64,000 nt of DNA, taken from positions 1-64,000 of the forward strand of contig JAAUTY010000003.1 of the NCBI GenBank assembly GCA_012031265.1. Reading direction: 5' to 3'. Shown piece by piece: positions 27,939 to 38,640 of this stretch. Numbering within the stretch: position 1 is the first letter of the stretch; the number at the start of each line of letters is the position of its first letter. This DNA is from Spirulinaceae cyanobacterium SM2_1_0. GTDB lineage: Bacteria; Cyanobacteriota; Cyanobacteriia; Cyanobacteriales; Spirulinaceae. Both the position numbers and the translations under genes were made by a program. The notes beneath the pieces were generated by a model. The model saw only the letters and a list, made by a program, of their open reading frames with translations. It had not been told where the DNA came from and searched no databases.

Positions 27939-27991
27939 AGGCAAATAGAGGTTCGTCCAAGCAGGCAGCAGTCAGCGCACAATGTCAAGTC

Positions 27992-28047
27992 GCTGGAAGC
28001 CTTGAAAATCGAGATTTCTGACTTCTAACTGCTGCCTTTTGACTTCC
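27992..28047. repeat. Dispersed repeat R3, copy 2
   Basis: Shares the exact 17-base GCTGGAAGCCTTGAAAA and a similar TTTCTGACTTC tail with 15441-15500. It lies just downstream of the thiC stop codon. Confidence 0.6.
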
Positions 28048-28055
28048 TCGTGGTA

Positions 28056-29453
<1,398 letters not shown>

Positions 29454-29461
29454 TCAAAAAA

Positions 29462-29545
29462 ACAGCTTCCCTCCGCTGGTGCTAACCAGTCTCAGGTTCT
29501 AAGGGTATTTCTCAGCCCAATGCTGACATCGGGCACCCCTAGCTT
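29462..29545 (-). promoter_or_regulatory. TPP riboswitch (THI element) of thiC
   Basis: On the minus strand the leader contains the conserved strings in order: GGGGTGCC, GCTGAGA, ATACCC, GAACCTGA, then the TGGTTAGCACCAGCG stem and GGGAAGC. These match the thiamine pyrophosphate aptamer. Seven T follow the aptamer, then the Shine-Dalgarno GAGGAC and the ATG, so control may be at translation or by early termination. Confidence 0.95.
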
Positions 29546-29806
29546 GGTATAGATGGTAACGCTATTTAGGCGAAGACACTTGTAAAGAGTTGCAAAGTCT
29601 GATGAAGTATTGCGAATGATCTGATTCTTGCAAAAATGGTGACTTATCGGCGCTAAAAAAAGAGCAGGCTAATGCTCGCTTTCGCCTAATCAAGCTTGCA
29701 ATTTTGCAGCCTAAATCGTAAGGATAAATGTGGCAGCGGCCATTTTTGGCTTCCGGTAAACTTCTCAAGCATTTTCTAATACTTCTAATGCTATTGACTT
29801 ATAGCG
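29546..29806. other. Spacer upstream of thiC leader
   Basis: AT-rich spacer of about 260 bases presumed to hold the thiC promoter. No gene, terminator or repeat was recognised here. Confidence 0.5.
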
Positions 29807-30093
29807 ATGGCTTACACTTGGCTCGCTTTACAAGGCTTAGCACTTCGGTCTCAGCCTGATTTGGCACTCTACCTGTCTCGCCGTCTGGTCACTTCCAGCT
29901 TTACTATTCTCATTGCCAGTTCGCTCTCTATGCCCAGATCTGGCGGCTGGGCACGCCAGATTGCCGTGCTTTGAATGCCCAATTGCAGGCGCTCAATTTT
30001 CATCAGCGTCGCTTTTCCCTGACGAAAAACACCCCCTATTGCGTTCTCTGGGTGTTGATTGTTGTCGAACTCACCGGGTTGGCAGCCGGATAA
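29807..30093 (+). pseudogene. Possible frameshifted small gene overlapping the end of cruG
   Basis: An ATG at 29807 opens MAYTWLALQGLALRSQPDLA and LYLSRR; then the protein-like reading moves to another frame at about 29880-29890 as GHFQLYYSHCQFALYAQIW and continues RLGTPDCRALNAQLQ, FHQRRFSLTKNTPYCVLW to a TAA at 30091-30093. Together it would be about 95 residues. I do not recognise a family. The last 58 bases overlap the convergent cruG 3' end. Confidence 0.35.
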
Positions 30094-31271
30094 ATGCGTC
30101 CCCGCCACTGACGCGGGCGCTGAAACGAAGACAGCCAAATGCGTGCCACTGCCAAGGGATCGGCAAGCGGCGATAGCCAGAATAGCCAAGATCCGGCGGG
30201 AAGCTGGCTACGGTCGTAGGAGGGTGCGATCGCCAGCAACAGCGCCCAACGAATCGCCACCAGACCCCAGCAGAGACTGGTCAGGGCGAGGAGAGTGCGG
30301 CTGGAGTAACCCGCGAGATTCGCCGCCAGGCTGACCAAGCCCAAGGGCAACGGCAGGGCCTGTACGCTAGTCAGCAGCCAGAGATCCCCCCAGATTTGAC
30401 CGCGCGGGGAGGCGTCTTTGAGGTCGAGTGATCGCCCCCACTCCTGCCAGGTCTCGCGCGCGCCCTCGTACATTCGCACTTTCAGTAGGCGCTTGCCATC
30501 CAGGAAGCCGACGCGATAGCCCTGAGCCGCTGCGTAGCGAGCCAGCGTGACATCGTCACAGAAGGAGCGACGCGCTGCTGTGTAACCATCGAGAGCCACT
30601 AAAACTGCCCGACGGCAGAGAAAGCATTGTCCATTTGCCATTACGCGCTCTGGCAGCGGTGCATCGCAGCCGCTGGCCTCAAAGCGGTAGAGCAGCGTCA
30701 TCAGCAGCGCCGGTTGCAACCACCATTCTCCCGGCGACTTGAGGATGAACTGGGGCGAGAGCGAGAGGAGATCGTAGTTTTCGCGGCGGGCGATCGCCAC
30801 GATTCCCGCCAACAAGCCCGGCTGCGGCTGTGTATCGGCATCCAAACCGAGAACCCACTCGCTCTGCGGTGAGCTGTGCTGGAAGCCGGTATGCAGCGCC
30901 CAAGGCCGACCCACCCAGCCGGTTGGTAAGGGGAGATCGGTCAAGAGTCGAAAGCGCGGATCTTGACGCTGAGCGGCTTTGACGCGATCGCGCGTACCGT
31001 CCTGGGAATTGCTATCGACGACCAGCACCTCACGCAGCGCATAGCCCTGGCGACTCAAGCCCGCGAGACAGGGTGCGATGCGCTCGACTTCGTTGAGCGT
31101 GGGCACGATGACGCTGACCGTGCCCAAGTCCGCTGGCTGCGAGGTCGCGGGCGGCACTGGCGGTTGGCGACGCGCGCCACGCAATAGACGGGACAGCAAC
31201 ACGAGCGCAGCTGGCGTGAGCAGCAAAAGCAGCGCGCTCGCGAGCGCGCTGGCGAAGGAGACAGCAGACAT
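30036..31271 (-). CDS. cruG: CruG, carotenoid 2-O-glycosyltransferase (GT2)
   Basis: A 411-residue membrane glycosyltransferase starting MSAVSFASALASALLLLL. One N-terminal helix precedes a GT2 domain with SVIVPTLNEVERIAPCL, VLVVDSNSQDGT and the DxD-type LGLDADTQPQPG; two or three C-terminal helices follow. Its pairing with cruF identifies it as CruG, which adds the sugar at the 2' hydroxyl of myxol-type carotenoids. The ATG at 31271 lies 11 bases past the cruF stop, so the two genes are one operon. A longer frame from 31412 overlaps cruF and is not used. Confidence 0.85.
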   Translation of the reverse strand: MSAVSFASALASALLLLLTPAALVLLSRLLRGARRQPPVPPATSQPADLGTVSVIVPTLNEVERIAPCLAGLSRQGYALREVLVVDSNSQDGTRDRVKAAQRQDPRFRLLTDLPLPTGWVGRPWALHTGFQHSSPQSEWVLGLDADTQPQPGLLAGIVAIARRENYDLLSLSPQFILKSPGEWWLQPALLMTLLYRFEASGCDAPLPERVMANGQCFLCRRAVLVALDGYTAARRSFCDDVTLARYAAAQGYRVGFLDGKRLLKVRMYEGARETWQEWGRSLDLKDASPRGQIWGDLWLLTSVQALPLPLGLVSLAANLAGYSSRTLLALTSLCWGLVAIRWALLLAIAPSYDRSQLPAGSWLFWLSPLADPLAVARIWLSSFQRPRQWRGRIYPAANPVSSTTINTQRTQ

Positions 31272-31281
31272 GGGCAATTCG

Positions 31282-32208
31282 TTATTTAGCAGACGCGACC
31301 GACACGGGTACGGTATCGGTCGGGAGCGGTGTGCGGACGGCTTCCTGAAGGTGGTCTTCGAGCAGGGCAGCTTGTGGGCAGGCGATGGCGTAGAGGGCGA
31401 TCGCCGGGACAACTCCCACAGCTATGCCGAGGGCGACCGGCACCCAGAAGCCCGCCGCCAAACTCATGACGGTAGCGAAGGTGAGGTTGCTCAAGTAGAT
31501 CGCCAGCGGGAAACGCAGTTGCTCACGGGACAAGTTCAGCGCCCGCCGGGGCCAGAGCAGGGTTGCCACGGTCATGAAGACGATCCCCGTGCCGAGCCAA
31601 CCGACAAAATTCTGGTAAGGCATCCCAAAAAATGCGCCCGGCTGCTCCCAAATCCAGAAGGGCATGAGCGTCTGGCTCATCGCCGGATCGAGCACAAAGT
31701 CCCAAGAGGTGAGGAGGACAGAACCGAGGGCGATCGCCAGACTCAGTTGCAGCCAACGCGGCCAACCGAAACGCTCCAGGCCAACGCGCGCCAGGATATA
31801 AGCAGAGAAGCCGAGGTAGAACCAGGAGAGGGGAATCGTGAAAGGAACCAAGCCCGCGATCTTGTAGCCGAGCCCGGCGAGATAGCGATAGTGCCCAAAC
31901 GGAAAGCCAGTGCTCGTCCCCAGTAGCTCACTGCCGAGCGAAAGCAAGACGGCGGGCAGCATGAAGCTCAGCCAGAGACGCCAGCCAACCTGGCGGCAGG
32001 CATAGACGGCCACCGCCGCTGTTCCCAAGACCATATAAACGACGCCGCCGCCAGCCATTGACCACTGGAAAATATACTGACCGAACTCAGAAAGCTGCAC
32101 AATCAGCTCCGCATGGGGAAGCACAATTAGTAATCCGGCTAGGCCAAATACCATGGAAATGGCGTGACCGACGAGCAGCGATCGCTCGACCGTAGCGAAG
32201 TGTTTCAT
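31282..32208 (-). CDS. cruF: CruF, carotenoid 1',2'-hydratase
   Basis: About 308 residues with roughly seven transmembrane helices. The family pattern is present: ELLGTSTGFPFGHYRY, the PLSWFYLGFSAY helix, LTSWDFVLDPAMS and a GVPYQNFVGW-like GMPYQNFVGWL. CruF adds water across the psi end of gamma-carotene, the step before CruG glycosylation in myxoxanthophyll synthesis. The ATG at 32208 has AGAGGA about ten bases upstream; a longer reading to 32271 lacks such a signal. Confidence 0.9.
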   Translation of the reverse strand: MKHFATVERSLLVGHAISMVFGLAGLLIVLPHAELIVQLSEFGQYIFQWSMAGGGVVYMVLGTAAVAVYACRQVGWRLWLSFMLPAVLLSLGSELLGTSTGFPFGHYRYLAGLGYKIAGLVPFTIPLSWFYLGFSAYILARVGLERFGWPRWLQLSLAIALGSVLLTSWDFVLDPAMSQTLMPFWIWEQPGAFFGMPYQNFVGWLGTGIVFMTVATLLWPRRALNLSREQLRFPLAIYLSNLTFATVMSLAAGFWVPVALGIAVGVVPAIALYAIACPQAALLEDHLQEAVRTPLPTDTVPVSVASAK

Positions 32209-32546
32209 CAAAACAACGTCCTCTTTGAAAATCTGAGTTGCACTGCCAAAGACAGGGGCGACACGCGGCAAGGGGGCTGCTGCCGACCGCAGTCAACCAT
32301 TGGGTGCCGTCAACCTTAACCTCGGGATCCAAATCTCATTCTTAAAGAAACAGTTTACATCTCTACACAAATTGTTTGTACCCCACCTTCCGAGTTCGCT
32401 ACGGGTCAGTTCGATGCCAGCAAAACGCAGAACCGTCGCCTGAAGCCCCGTCGGGAATCCGCTAGAATAGCGTCAAGAGCCTGGACTGGCGGTGCTGAGT
32501 CTGCTGCCGCGCTCTGAAGTCAGTTGCTTGCTGCGCCCCGCGATCT
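32209..32546. other. Divergent spacer between cruF and the GNAT gene
   Basis: About 340 bases between two divergent genes; it should hold both promoters. No clear promoter match, palindrome or small ORF was recognised. Confidence 0.5.
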
Positions 32547-33719
32547 ATGAACCATGCCGCCCGTCTCGAAATTCGCTGCTTGCAACTGCGGGATGTCGAT
32601 GCGATTGAAGCGTTAGCCGCGCGATCGCCCGCTGCTGATGACAGCCACGAGGCTGAAAACCTGGCACAGAAATTGGAACAATTCCAACGCTGGTACGGCT
32701 TACTGAAAGTGCTGCGCCTGTTGCCCCAACCCCGCCATCATCTGGATTTTTACGTCGCCGAGCAAGCCGGTGATCTACGCGGCGCGATCCAAGTATCTCC
32801 CTTCAACACCGCTCGCAGTACTTGGCGCGTCGATCGAGTGCTGACCGACAGCCGCGAGGCCGGTCGCGAGGTCGTACTGGGAATGCTGGATGTCGGCTCG
32901 CAGCTTTTGCGCCACTGCTTCGAGTCGATTTGGGAGGCACGCACTTGGATTTTAGAAGTCGATATCCACGACAAGAGCACCCTCGCCCTCTACCGTCAGA
33001 ATGGCTTTCAGCCCCTGGCGCAATTGACCTACTGGGCGATCGCGCCGGAAAAACTTGCCGAACTCGCCCAACACGAACCGCGCCTGCCCAATTTGTTACC
33101 AGTCGGTAACGCTGACGCGCAGCTTTTGTACCAGTTGGATACCGTCTCGATGCCGCCGTTGCTCCGCCAAGTCTTCGACCGCCATACCGACGACTTTCGG
33201 ACACCGCCGCTGCAAAGTGCCTGGGAGCAAGCGCAACGCCTGCTGCGTCGCCCCAATGTGATGAGTGCCTATGTGTTTGAGCCACAACGCAAGGCGGCGA
33301 TCGGTTACTTCAAGCTCCACCTTGCCGAGAGTACTGACGGGCCACCGCATCAGGCAGAGTTGACCGTGCATCCGGCCTACACCTGGCTCTATCCAGAACT
33401 GCTGGCGCAGATGGCACGCTTGACCCAAGCCACAGGCGATCGCCCCCTGCAAGTGCTCTCCGCCGACTATCAACCGGAGCGCGAAGAGTATTGTGAACAG
33501 ATCGGTGCGACGCGTGAGCGCCACACGCTGCTGATGTCACGCTCCGTATGGCACAAATTGCGCGAGGCGCGACCGCTAGAAGGTTTACAGCTCTCCGATG
33601 TCCTGCAAGGCTTGCAGCCAGCGCGAACCCCTGTCCCCACCCGCCTATCACTCTGGCAGCGCCCAGGCCGCCACGCCCGCGAGCCGGAGCGACGCCGCTC
33701 CGAACAGTCCCCGGAGTAG
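32547..33719 (+). CDS. GNAT family N-acetyltransferase-like protein
   Basis: A 390-residue cyanobacterial protein. Residues 60-190 show a GNAT-type fold with VDRVLTDSREAGREVVLGMLD and ILEVDIHDKSTLALYRQNGFQPLAQ, the usual acetyl-CoA-binding and C-terminal helix region; the second half (about 200-350) looks like another degenerate GNAT unit. The tail is rich in Arg and Pro. Substrate unknown. It ends six bases before ruvX and is probably co-transcribed with it. Confidence 0.8.
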   Translation: MNHAARLEIRCLQLRDVDAIEALAARSPAADDSHEAENLAQKLEQFQRWYGLLKVLRLLPQPRHHLDFYVAEQAGDLRGAIQVSPFNTARSTWRVDRVLTDSREAGREVVLGMLDVGSQLLRHCFESIWEARTWILEVDIHDKSTLALYRQNGFQPLAQLTYWAIAPEKLAELAQHEPRLPNLLPVGNADAQLLYQLDTVSMPPLLRQVFDRHTDDFRTPPLQSAWEQAQRLLRRPNVMSAYVFEPQRKAAIGYFKLHLAESTDGPPHQAELTVHPAYTWLYPELLAQMARLTQATGDRPLQVLSADYQPEREEYCEQIGATRERHTLLMSRSVWHKLREARPLEGLQLSDVLQGLQPARTPVPTRLSLWQRPGRHAREPERRRSEQSPE

Positions 33720-33725
33720 TGACGC

Positions 33726-34175
33726 ATGGCAACCGTCGCCGCGCTCGGATTGGATGTTGGCTTGAAACGCATCGGTGTTGCTGGCTGCGACGGACTCGGC
33801 TTGATCGCCACCGGCCTGACGACGATTGAGCGTCGCTCGTTCAAGGCAGATGTCTTGCAGTTGCGGTACTGGATCGAGGCGCGCCAGGCGCAACGGCTAG
33901 TTGTCGGTTTGCCCTATACCCTCAGCGGCGAGCTGGGTTTCCAGGCGAAACAGGTGCAGAAGTTCGCCCGTCGCCTCAGCGAGGCGCTGCAACTGCCCGT
34001 AGAGTATGTGGACGAGCGCCTCACCTCACACGCGGCGAAGGAAAATCTCCGCGCCCGCCGTCAGTCGTTCCGCCACAACAAGGGGGCGATTGATCGGGAA
34101 GCGGCTACGATCATTTTGCAGCAGTGGCTGGATCAACGGGAGCGATCGCCTGCGCGAAAGCCGCAAGAACTGTAG
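33726..34175 (+). CDS. ruvX: RuvX/YqgF Holliday junction resolvase
   Basis: A 149-residue RNase H-fold nuclease. The metal-binding aspartates are in ALGLDVGLKRIGVA and in the C-terminal KGAIDREAATIIL; a central VVGLPYTLSGELGFQAKQVQKF and VEYVDERLTS complete the family pattern. Known roles are resolving recombination junctions and processing pre-16S rRNA 5' ends. It follows the GNAT gene closely. Confidence 0.92.
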   Translation: MATVAALGLDVGLKRIGVAGCDGLGLIATGLTTIERRSFKADVLQLRYWIEARQAQRLVVGLPYTLSGELGFQAKQVQKFARRLSEALQLPVEYVDERLTSHAAKENLRARRQSFRHNKGAIDREAATIILQQWLDQRERSPARKPQEL

Positions 34176-34322
34176 AGAAAACTCGGATGCCTTGCTGGCT
34201 CGGATGCTAAATACTGAAGCAGTCGGCGCTGTTCACGCCATCGTGGTTAAATTTTTCTACGACCGCATAATAATCGCCGCACTGAAATATAGACTCAGTA
34301 AGTCTACGGGTTGACAAGCATC

Positions 34323-35219
34323 ATGTTTTCAGTATTCATTCTCACGCACAACGAAGAGACTGAGATTGCCGCCTGCATTGAGTCAGCACGACTGTCTGAT
34401 GATGTGATTGTCGTGGACTCCTTTAGCGGCGATCGCACTTTGGCGATCGCCCAGCAATACTCAGTTCGCATCTACCAACACCCCTTCAGCAGCCACGGTC
34501 AGCAACGCACCTGGATGCTACAGAATATCCCCACCCAGCACGAGTGGGTCTACATCTTGGAAGCCGACGAGCGCCTGACCCCAGAACTCTTTGCCGAAGC
34601 CTGTGCGGCGATTCAAAACACCAATAAAGTCGGTTATTATGCCGCCGAGCACGTCCTCTTCATGGGGCACTGGATTCGCCACAGCACCCAGTACCCCCGC
34701 TACCAAATGCGCTTACTGCGGCCCGACCAGGTTTGGTTTACCGATTACGGTCATGCCGAACGCGAAGTCTGCGAGGGGCCAACCGGCTTCTTACAAAATC
34801 CCTACCCCCATTACACTTGCGGCAAGGGCTTCAGCCGCTGGTTGGATAAGCACAACCGCTACTCTAGCGACGAAGCGCAAGAGACGCTCCAGCAACTTGA
34901 ATGCGGCCGCGTCCATTGGCAGCAGCTCTGGTTGGGAAAGACCGAAGTTGAGCGGCGACGCGCCCTCAAAGATTTGTCTTTGCGTTTGCCCTTGCGCCCA
35001 CTCCTCCGATTCATCTATATGTACCTGGGCTTAGGGGGGTGGCGAGACGGCCGCGCTGGGTTGAACTGGTGTTTGCTCCAGGCATTCTACGAATTCATCA
35101 TTTTGCTGAAAGTCTGGGAGTTGCGCCAACAGCCGGTAGCAATGCCGTCAAACAATTTAGCTGCCCTACCTGAACTAGAGGCTGCCGAACAATCTCCCGA
35201 CGATACGCTGGCGGCTTAG
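34323..35219 (+). CDS. Glycosyltransferase family 2
   Basis: About 298 residues. The N-terminal GT2 core shows FSVFILTHNEETEIAACIES, VIVVDSFSGDRT and YILEADERLTPEL (Asp-x-x-Asp type). The layout resembles LPS-core glucosyltransferases of the WaaE/LgtF class, with a hydrophobic C-terminal segment (about 245-270) that may touch the membrane. Substrate unknown. The ATG at 34323 is used rather than the upstream TTG at 34311. Confidence 0.85.
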   Translation: MFSVFILTHNEETEIAACIESARLSDDVIVVDSFSGDRTLAIAQQYSVRIYQHPFSSHGQQRTWMLQNIPTQHEWVYILEADERLTPELFAEACAAIQNTNKVGYYAAEHVLFMGHWIRHSTQYPRYQMRLLRPDQVWFTDYGHAEREVCEGPTGFLQNPYPHYTCGKGFSRWLDKHNRYSSDEAQETLQQLECGRVHWQQLWLGKTEVERRRALKDLSLRLPLRPLLRFIYMYLGLGGWRDGRAGLNWCLLQAFYEFIILLKVWELRQQPVAMPSNNLAALPELEAAEQSPDDTLAA

Positions 35220-35841
35220 AATACACCCTGCCACCCGCCCCCATTTTTGGGGAGCATCCAAGACGGGCACTCACTTGGGGTTGCTGTGTTTCGCTAGGCT
35301 CAACCCAATCTACAACCCAACCCACGCTCGAGATATGTCGGTGAGTCAGGTTCGTATCTGGTTCCTAGCGTTCAGTAGCCGCCCACACCAAGCATTCTCA
35401 GAACCTATGTACACATGTAGCCCACAAGCGGCGCAGGGACTTCAGACCCAGTCTTAGCGTCGCTCAGCCCATCGGTAGCTCCGACCAGGACGTTTTGGCG
35501 GTCGGCGCAGTTAGCTGAGGCTGTCGAGCTGCTGTCGATGTTTTGCGATGCTTAATCCAAGTAGCGTCAACAGTTCCTGCAATGAAGCGGCTCTCGTGTT
35601 CGATGAGATCGGCAAAAAGGCTGTCAGCGGCTGACATCAAGAAGGCAATGACCTTTTTCATGATTTGGAACTCGATTGAGTGATGATAAGTGAGCAGTTT
35701 AGCGAGCAGCAATGCGAAACTCGTGCAAGATTCTATTAGCAATGGTTGGTGATATGCAAATTATGCATCACTTTTTTTTATAATTGTGGCTCGCTCAATA
35801 CCAGTGCCGTGCATCAGAACGGGGCACGTTCCAAATCTCGG
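35220..35841. other. Non-coding spacer with a possible small ORF
   Basis: About 620 bases. At 35275-35325 is TTGCTGTGTTTCGCTAGGCT followed by CAACCCAATCTACAACCC, a pattern typical of short cyanobacterial interspersed repeats, but no second copy was seen here. At 35464-35661 the minus strand has a 65-codon ORF (MKKVIAFLMSAADSLF start) without convincing Shine-Dalgarno or family. 35755-35790 is AT-rich with ATGCAAATTATGCAT. Confidence 0.45.
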
Positions 35842-37296
35842 TCAACTGCTTGACCGCAGGCAGTTGTCACAGTGACCGCAACGGAAACCAGCCGCCTCGC
35901 GACGAAAGCCAAAGGCGTCTAGGAGGACTTGCCAGCGGCATTGGCGGGTCGTCCAGTAACGTTGGGTGGCTTGGTCGCGCTGGGTCTGAGCGGTGCAAAG
36001 TGATCGCAATGCTGCCGCCGCATTGCCCTCATCCAATCGTCGGTAGTGAAAGGGGTCGCGCCACTCGAGTAGACCGGCGCTGTGGAGCAGGGATAGAGTG
36101 ATCGCCCCCTGTGGAAATTGCTGGGCGATCGCCATCACCTCCCCTGCACGCGGCAATGCTTTGACTAGCCGCGCCGCTTGCTCATAATGCTGCTGCCGTT
36201 GTTGCTGAAAAAATCGTTGTCGTTGGCGGTCTTCGGGATTGAGCCAGCCGCTGCGCTCGCTTACCAGCGTCAAGGCCTGGGCGGGTTGCCCATCGCGGCC
36301 GGCGCGACCAATTTCCTGGACATATTCAGTCAGCAGGAGCGGCGCTTGGAAGTGGGCAATCCAGCGACAAGTACTTTTGTTTATCCCCATGCCGAAGGCA
36401 CTGGTGGCGACGACAAACGACAACTCGCCGCTCAGCCAAGCCTGTTCGAGGTGGCGGCGCTCGTCCGGCCGCAAACCGGCATGGTAAGACGCGGTTGAGT
36501 GGTCTTGTGTATTCAACCAGGCGGCTAGCAGCTCGCAATCCCGGCGCGATCGCGTATACACCAACCCAGCCGCGCCGCCCTGTGCCTGGATGAACTGCCG
36601 CAAGCGCTGCCGCCGACCGCGTGGTGTCCAGACAGTTTGCACGCTGAGCTGCAAATTTGGACGGTAGGGACTGCGGGTAAACCGTTGCGGTCGCCGCAGA
36701 CCGAGCACTTGAGTAATCGTTGCCTGCGCTGCCGGTGCGGCGGTAGCCGTGAAGGCGGCGATCGCCATCGTTCGGTCTCCCGCTAGCGCCGCACGCACGG
36801 CCCCCAGCCGCCGATAGGCCGGTCGAAAGGTCTCGCCCCACTGCACCAAGCAATGGGCTTCGTCCAGCATCAGGCCGCTGACGGGTGCGCGTTGCAGTCG
36901 TTGCCAAACCGGCGGACTGAGCAAGGTTTCCGGCGACAAGTAAAGGAGGCGGAGGTGGTGATGTTCGAGCGCCCGCCAGGTCTGCTGACGTTGGGCTAGC
37001 GGCACCTCGCTATGCAACAGCGCGGCGGGCAGGCGATGTTGCTGCAATTCCGCGACCTGGTTTTCCATCAACGCCACCAGCGGCGAGACGACGAGGTACA
37101 ACCCCGATTGCAAGAGTGCCGGGAGCTGGAAGCAGACCGACTTGCCGCCGCCCGTGGGCAAGACGACTAGGGCATCGCGACCGGCCAGCAGACAGCGAAC
37201 GATTTCGCCCTGGGGGGGGCGGAAGTCGTCGTAGCCCCAGATGCTGCGGAAGCGATCGCGCACTTGTTGCCAGTCGGCGGCGGGTGAGGTTGACAT
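35842..37296 (-). CDS. RecQ-type ATP-dependent DNA helicase
   Basis: About 484 residues. SF2 helicase motifs run in order: motif 0 FRPPQGEIVRCLLAGRD, Walker A LPTGGGKSVCFQLPAL, DEAHCLVQWGETFRP (motif II plus the aromatic-rich loop), FTATAAPAAQ, VATSAFGMGINK and QEIGRAGRDG. The C-terminal zinc-binding segment FRCGHCDNC ends the protein. It lacks an HRDC domain, like the shorter cyanobacterial RecQ. It unwinds DNA in repair. ATG at 37296 is used; a GTG at 37314 is possible. Confidence 0.93.
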   Translation of the reverse strand: MSTSPAADWQQVRDRFRSIWGYDDFRPPQGEIVRCLLAGRDALVVLPTGGGKSVCFQLPALLQSGLYLVVSPLVALMENQVAELQQHRLPAALLHSEVPLAQRQQTWRALEHHHLRLLYLSPETLLSPPVWQRLQRAPVSGLMLDEAHCLVQWGETFRPAYRRLGAVRAALAGDRTMAIAAFTATAAPAAQATITQVLGLRRPQRFTRSPYRPNLQLSVQTVWTPRGRRQRLRQFIQAQGGAAGLVYTRSRRDCELLAAWLNTQDHSTASYHAGLRPDERRHLEQAWLSGELSFVVATSAFGMGINKSTCRWIAHFQAPLLLTEYVQEIGRAGRDGQPAQALTLVSERSGWLNPEDRQRQRFFQQQRQQHYEQAARLVKALPRAGEVMAIAQQFPQGAITLSLLHSAGLLEWRDPFHYRRLDEGNAAAALRSLCTAQTQRDQATQRYWTTRQCRWQVLLDAFGFRREAAGFRCGHCDNCLRSSS

Positions 37297-37395
37297 CCTA
37301 GAAAACCATAGCACTCTGCTTAGTGTAGAGCCTCTTGCCAGAGTTCACCGGCCGGGTCGTGAGATAATCAGCGCGTCGCAATCGGGCCGACGAGA

Positions 37396-38154
37396 TTGAA
37401 TGCCTCCCTGTTTACCGTCGATCGCTTGACTGCCCGCGTTTACCCGGATCCTGAGACTCTGGCAGAGGCGGCGGCGCAGCGAGCGGCCGCGATTCTGCGC
37501 CAGGCGATCGCCCAACAGGGTCAGGCGACGGCCATTTTCGCCACGGGCAGCTCGCAGCTGCGTTTTCTCGCGGCGCTCACGGCGACGGCTGATCTCGACT
37601 GGCCGCGCATCACCGGCTTCCACCTCGACGAATATTTGGGGATTGCGGCCGACCAGCCAGCCAGCTTTCGCCGCTACCTGCGCGATCACCTCGTCAAGCG
37701 GGTCAATTTTCACGCCTTCCATGCCCTCGAGGGCGATGCCCGTCAGCCGCTGACGGAGTGCGATCGCTACACGGCTTTGCTAAAAGCGCAGCCTATTGAC
37801 CTCTGCTGTCTCGGCGTGGGGGAAAACGGTCACCTCGCCTTCAATGAACCGCAACTCGCTGATCCGGCCGATCCTTACTGGGTCAAGTTGGTCAAGCTTG
37901 ATGCTCGCAATCGTCAGCAGCAGGTGGATCAGGGCTTTTTTCCCACCCTGGCTGCGGTGCCGGACTATGCCTTGACGCTCACCCTACCGGCGATCGCCGC
38001 TGCCCGCCACAAGCTCTGTCTGGTCATGGGGGCACGCAAGGCGGCGACTGTCCAAACCATGTTGCGCGGGCCGATCGGCTCCGACTGCCCCGCCTCGCTG
38101 CTGCGCCAACAAACGGGCGTCGAACTTTACCTCGATCGTGAGGCCTTTGGCTGA
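37396..38154 (+). CDS. nagB: Glucosamine-6-phosphate deaminase
   Basis: A 252-residue NagB-type sugar isomerase. The phosphate loop is IFATGSSQLRFL, followed by GFHLDEYLGI and CCLGVGENGHLAFNEP, with catalytic Asp and His in these segments. It converts glucosamine-6-phosphate to fructose-6-phosphate and ammonia. The start appears to be TTG at 37396, since no ATG or GTG in frame precedes the conserved domain. Confidence 0.88.
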   Translation: MNASLFTVDRLTARVYPDPETLAEAAAQRAAAILRQAIAQQGQATAIFATGSSQLRFLAALTATADLDWPRITGFHLDEYLGIAADQPASFRRYLRDHLVKRVNFHAFHALEGDARQPLTECDRYTALLKAQPIDLCCLGVGENGHLAFNEPQLADPADPYWVKLVKLDARNRQQQVDQGFFPTLAAVPDYALTLTLPAIAAARHKLCLVMGARKAATVQTMLRGPIGSDCPASLLRQQTGVELYLDREAFG

Positions 38155-38244
38155 GGCGCGATCGCACACATCGGCACGACCCTTTGCGGTCTTCGGGTTG
38201 TGCTAGCGTAAGAATTGCTACTACTTTTCGACTGCTGCCCTGCT

Positions 38245-38607
38245 ATGCCTGACTGTCCGCGCTGCCAACAATTGGTAACGGCTGATGCGGTCAAGTGTCC
38301 GCACTGTAGCCTTGTCCTGCGAGCCTACGGCCATCCAGGAATGCCGCTGCACCAAGCGGGTGAAGGGTTTCTCTGTGCGACTTGCACCTACGATGCGGAC
38401 GATACTTGCACCTATCCGCAGCGCCCCCATGCCAAAACCTGTATGCTCTACCACAATGCCGCGCAGCCACTGGTGGAGGAGTTTGACGCCAAACCGTTGC
38501 AACCCAAAGGCTGGGCCGGTTTCAGAGCTTGGTGTCGCCGCCATCGCGGCTGGTTGCTGCTGGGCGGGATTTTGGTGCTGAGCTTGGGCGTGGCGTTAGT
38601 ACGCTAA
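38245..38607 (+). CDS. Zinc-ribbon protein with C-terminal membrane helix
   Basis: About 120 residues starting MPDCPRCQQLV. Two CxxC pairs form an N-terminal zinc ribbon (CPRC and CPHC), a second cysteine set follows (CATC, CTY), and residues 103-118 form a transmembrane helix. Conserved in cyanobacteria without known function. ATG at 38245 places the first CxxC at the N-terminus. Confidence 0.75.
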   Translation: MPDCPRCQQLVTADAVKCPHCSLVLRAYGHPGMPLHQAGEGFLCATCTYDADDTCTYPQRPHAKTCMLYHNAAQPLVEEFDAKPLQPKGWAGFRAWCRRHRGWLLLGGILVLSLGVALVR

Positions 38608-38640
38608 AGCATTTGACTGCTGCCATTTGATCGTACATCC

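Noticed and set aside
31078-31926. A 282-codon plus-strand frame opposite cruG and cruF
   Set aside because: Antisense to the clear cruG-cruF operon; composition is low-complexity and not protein-like.
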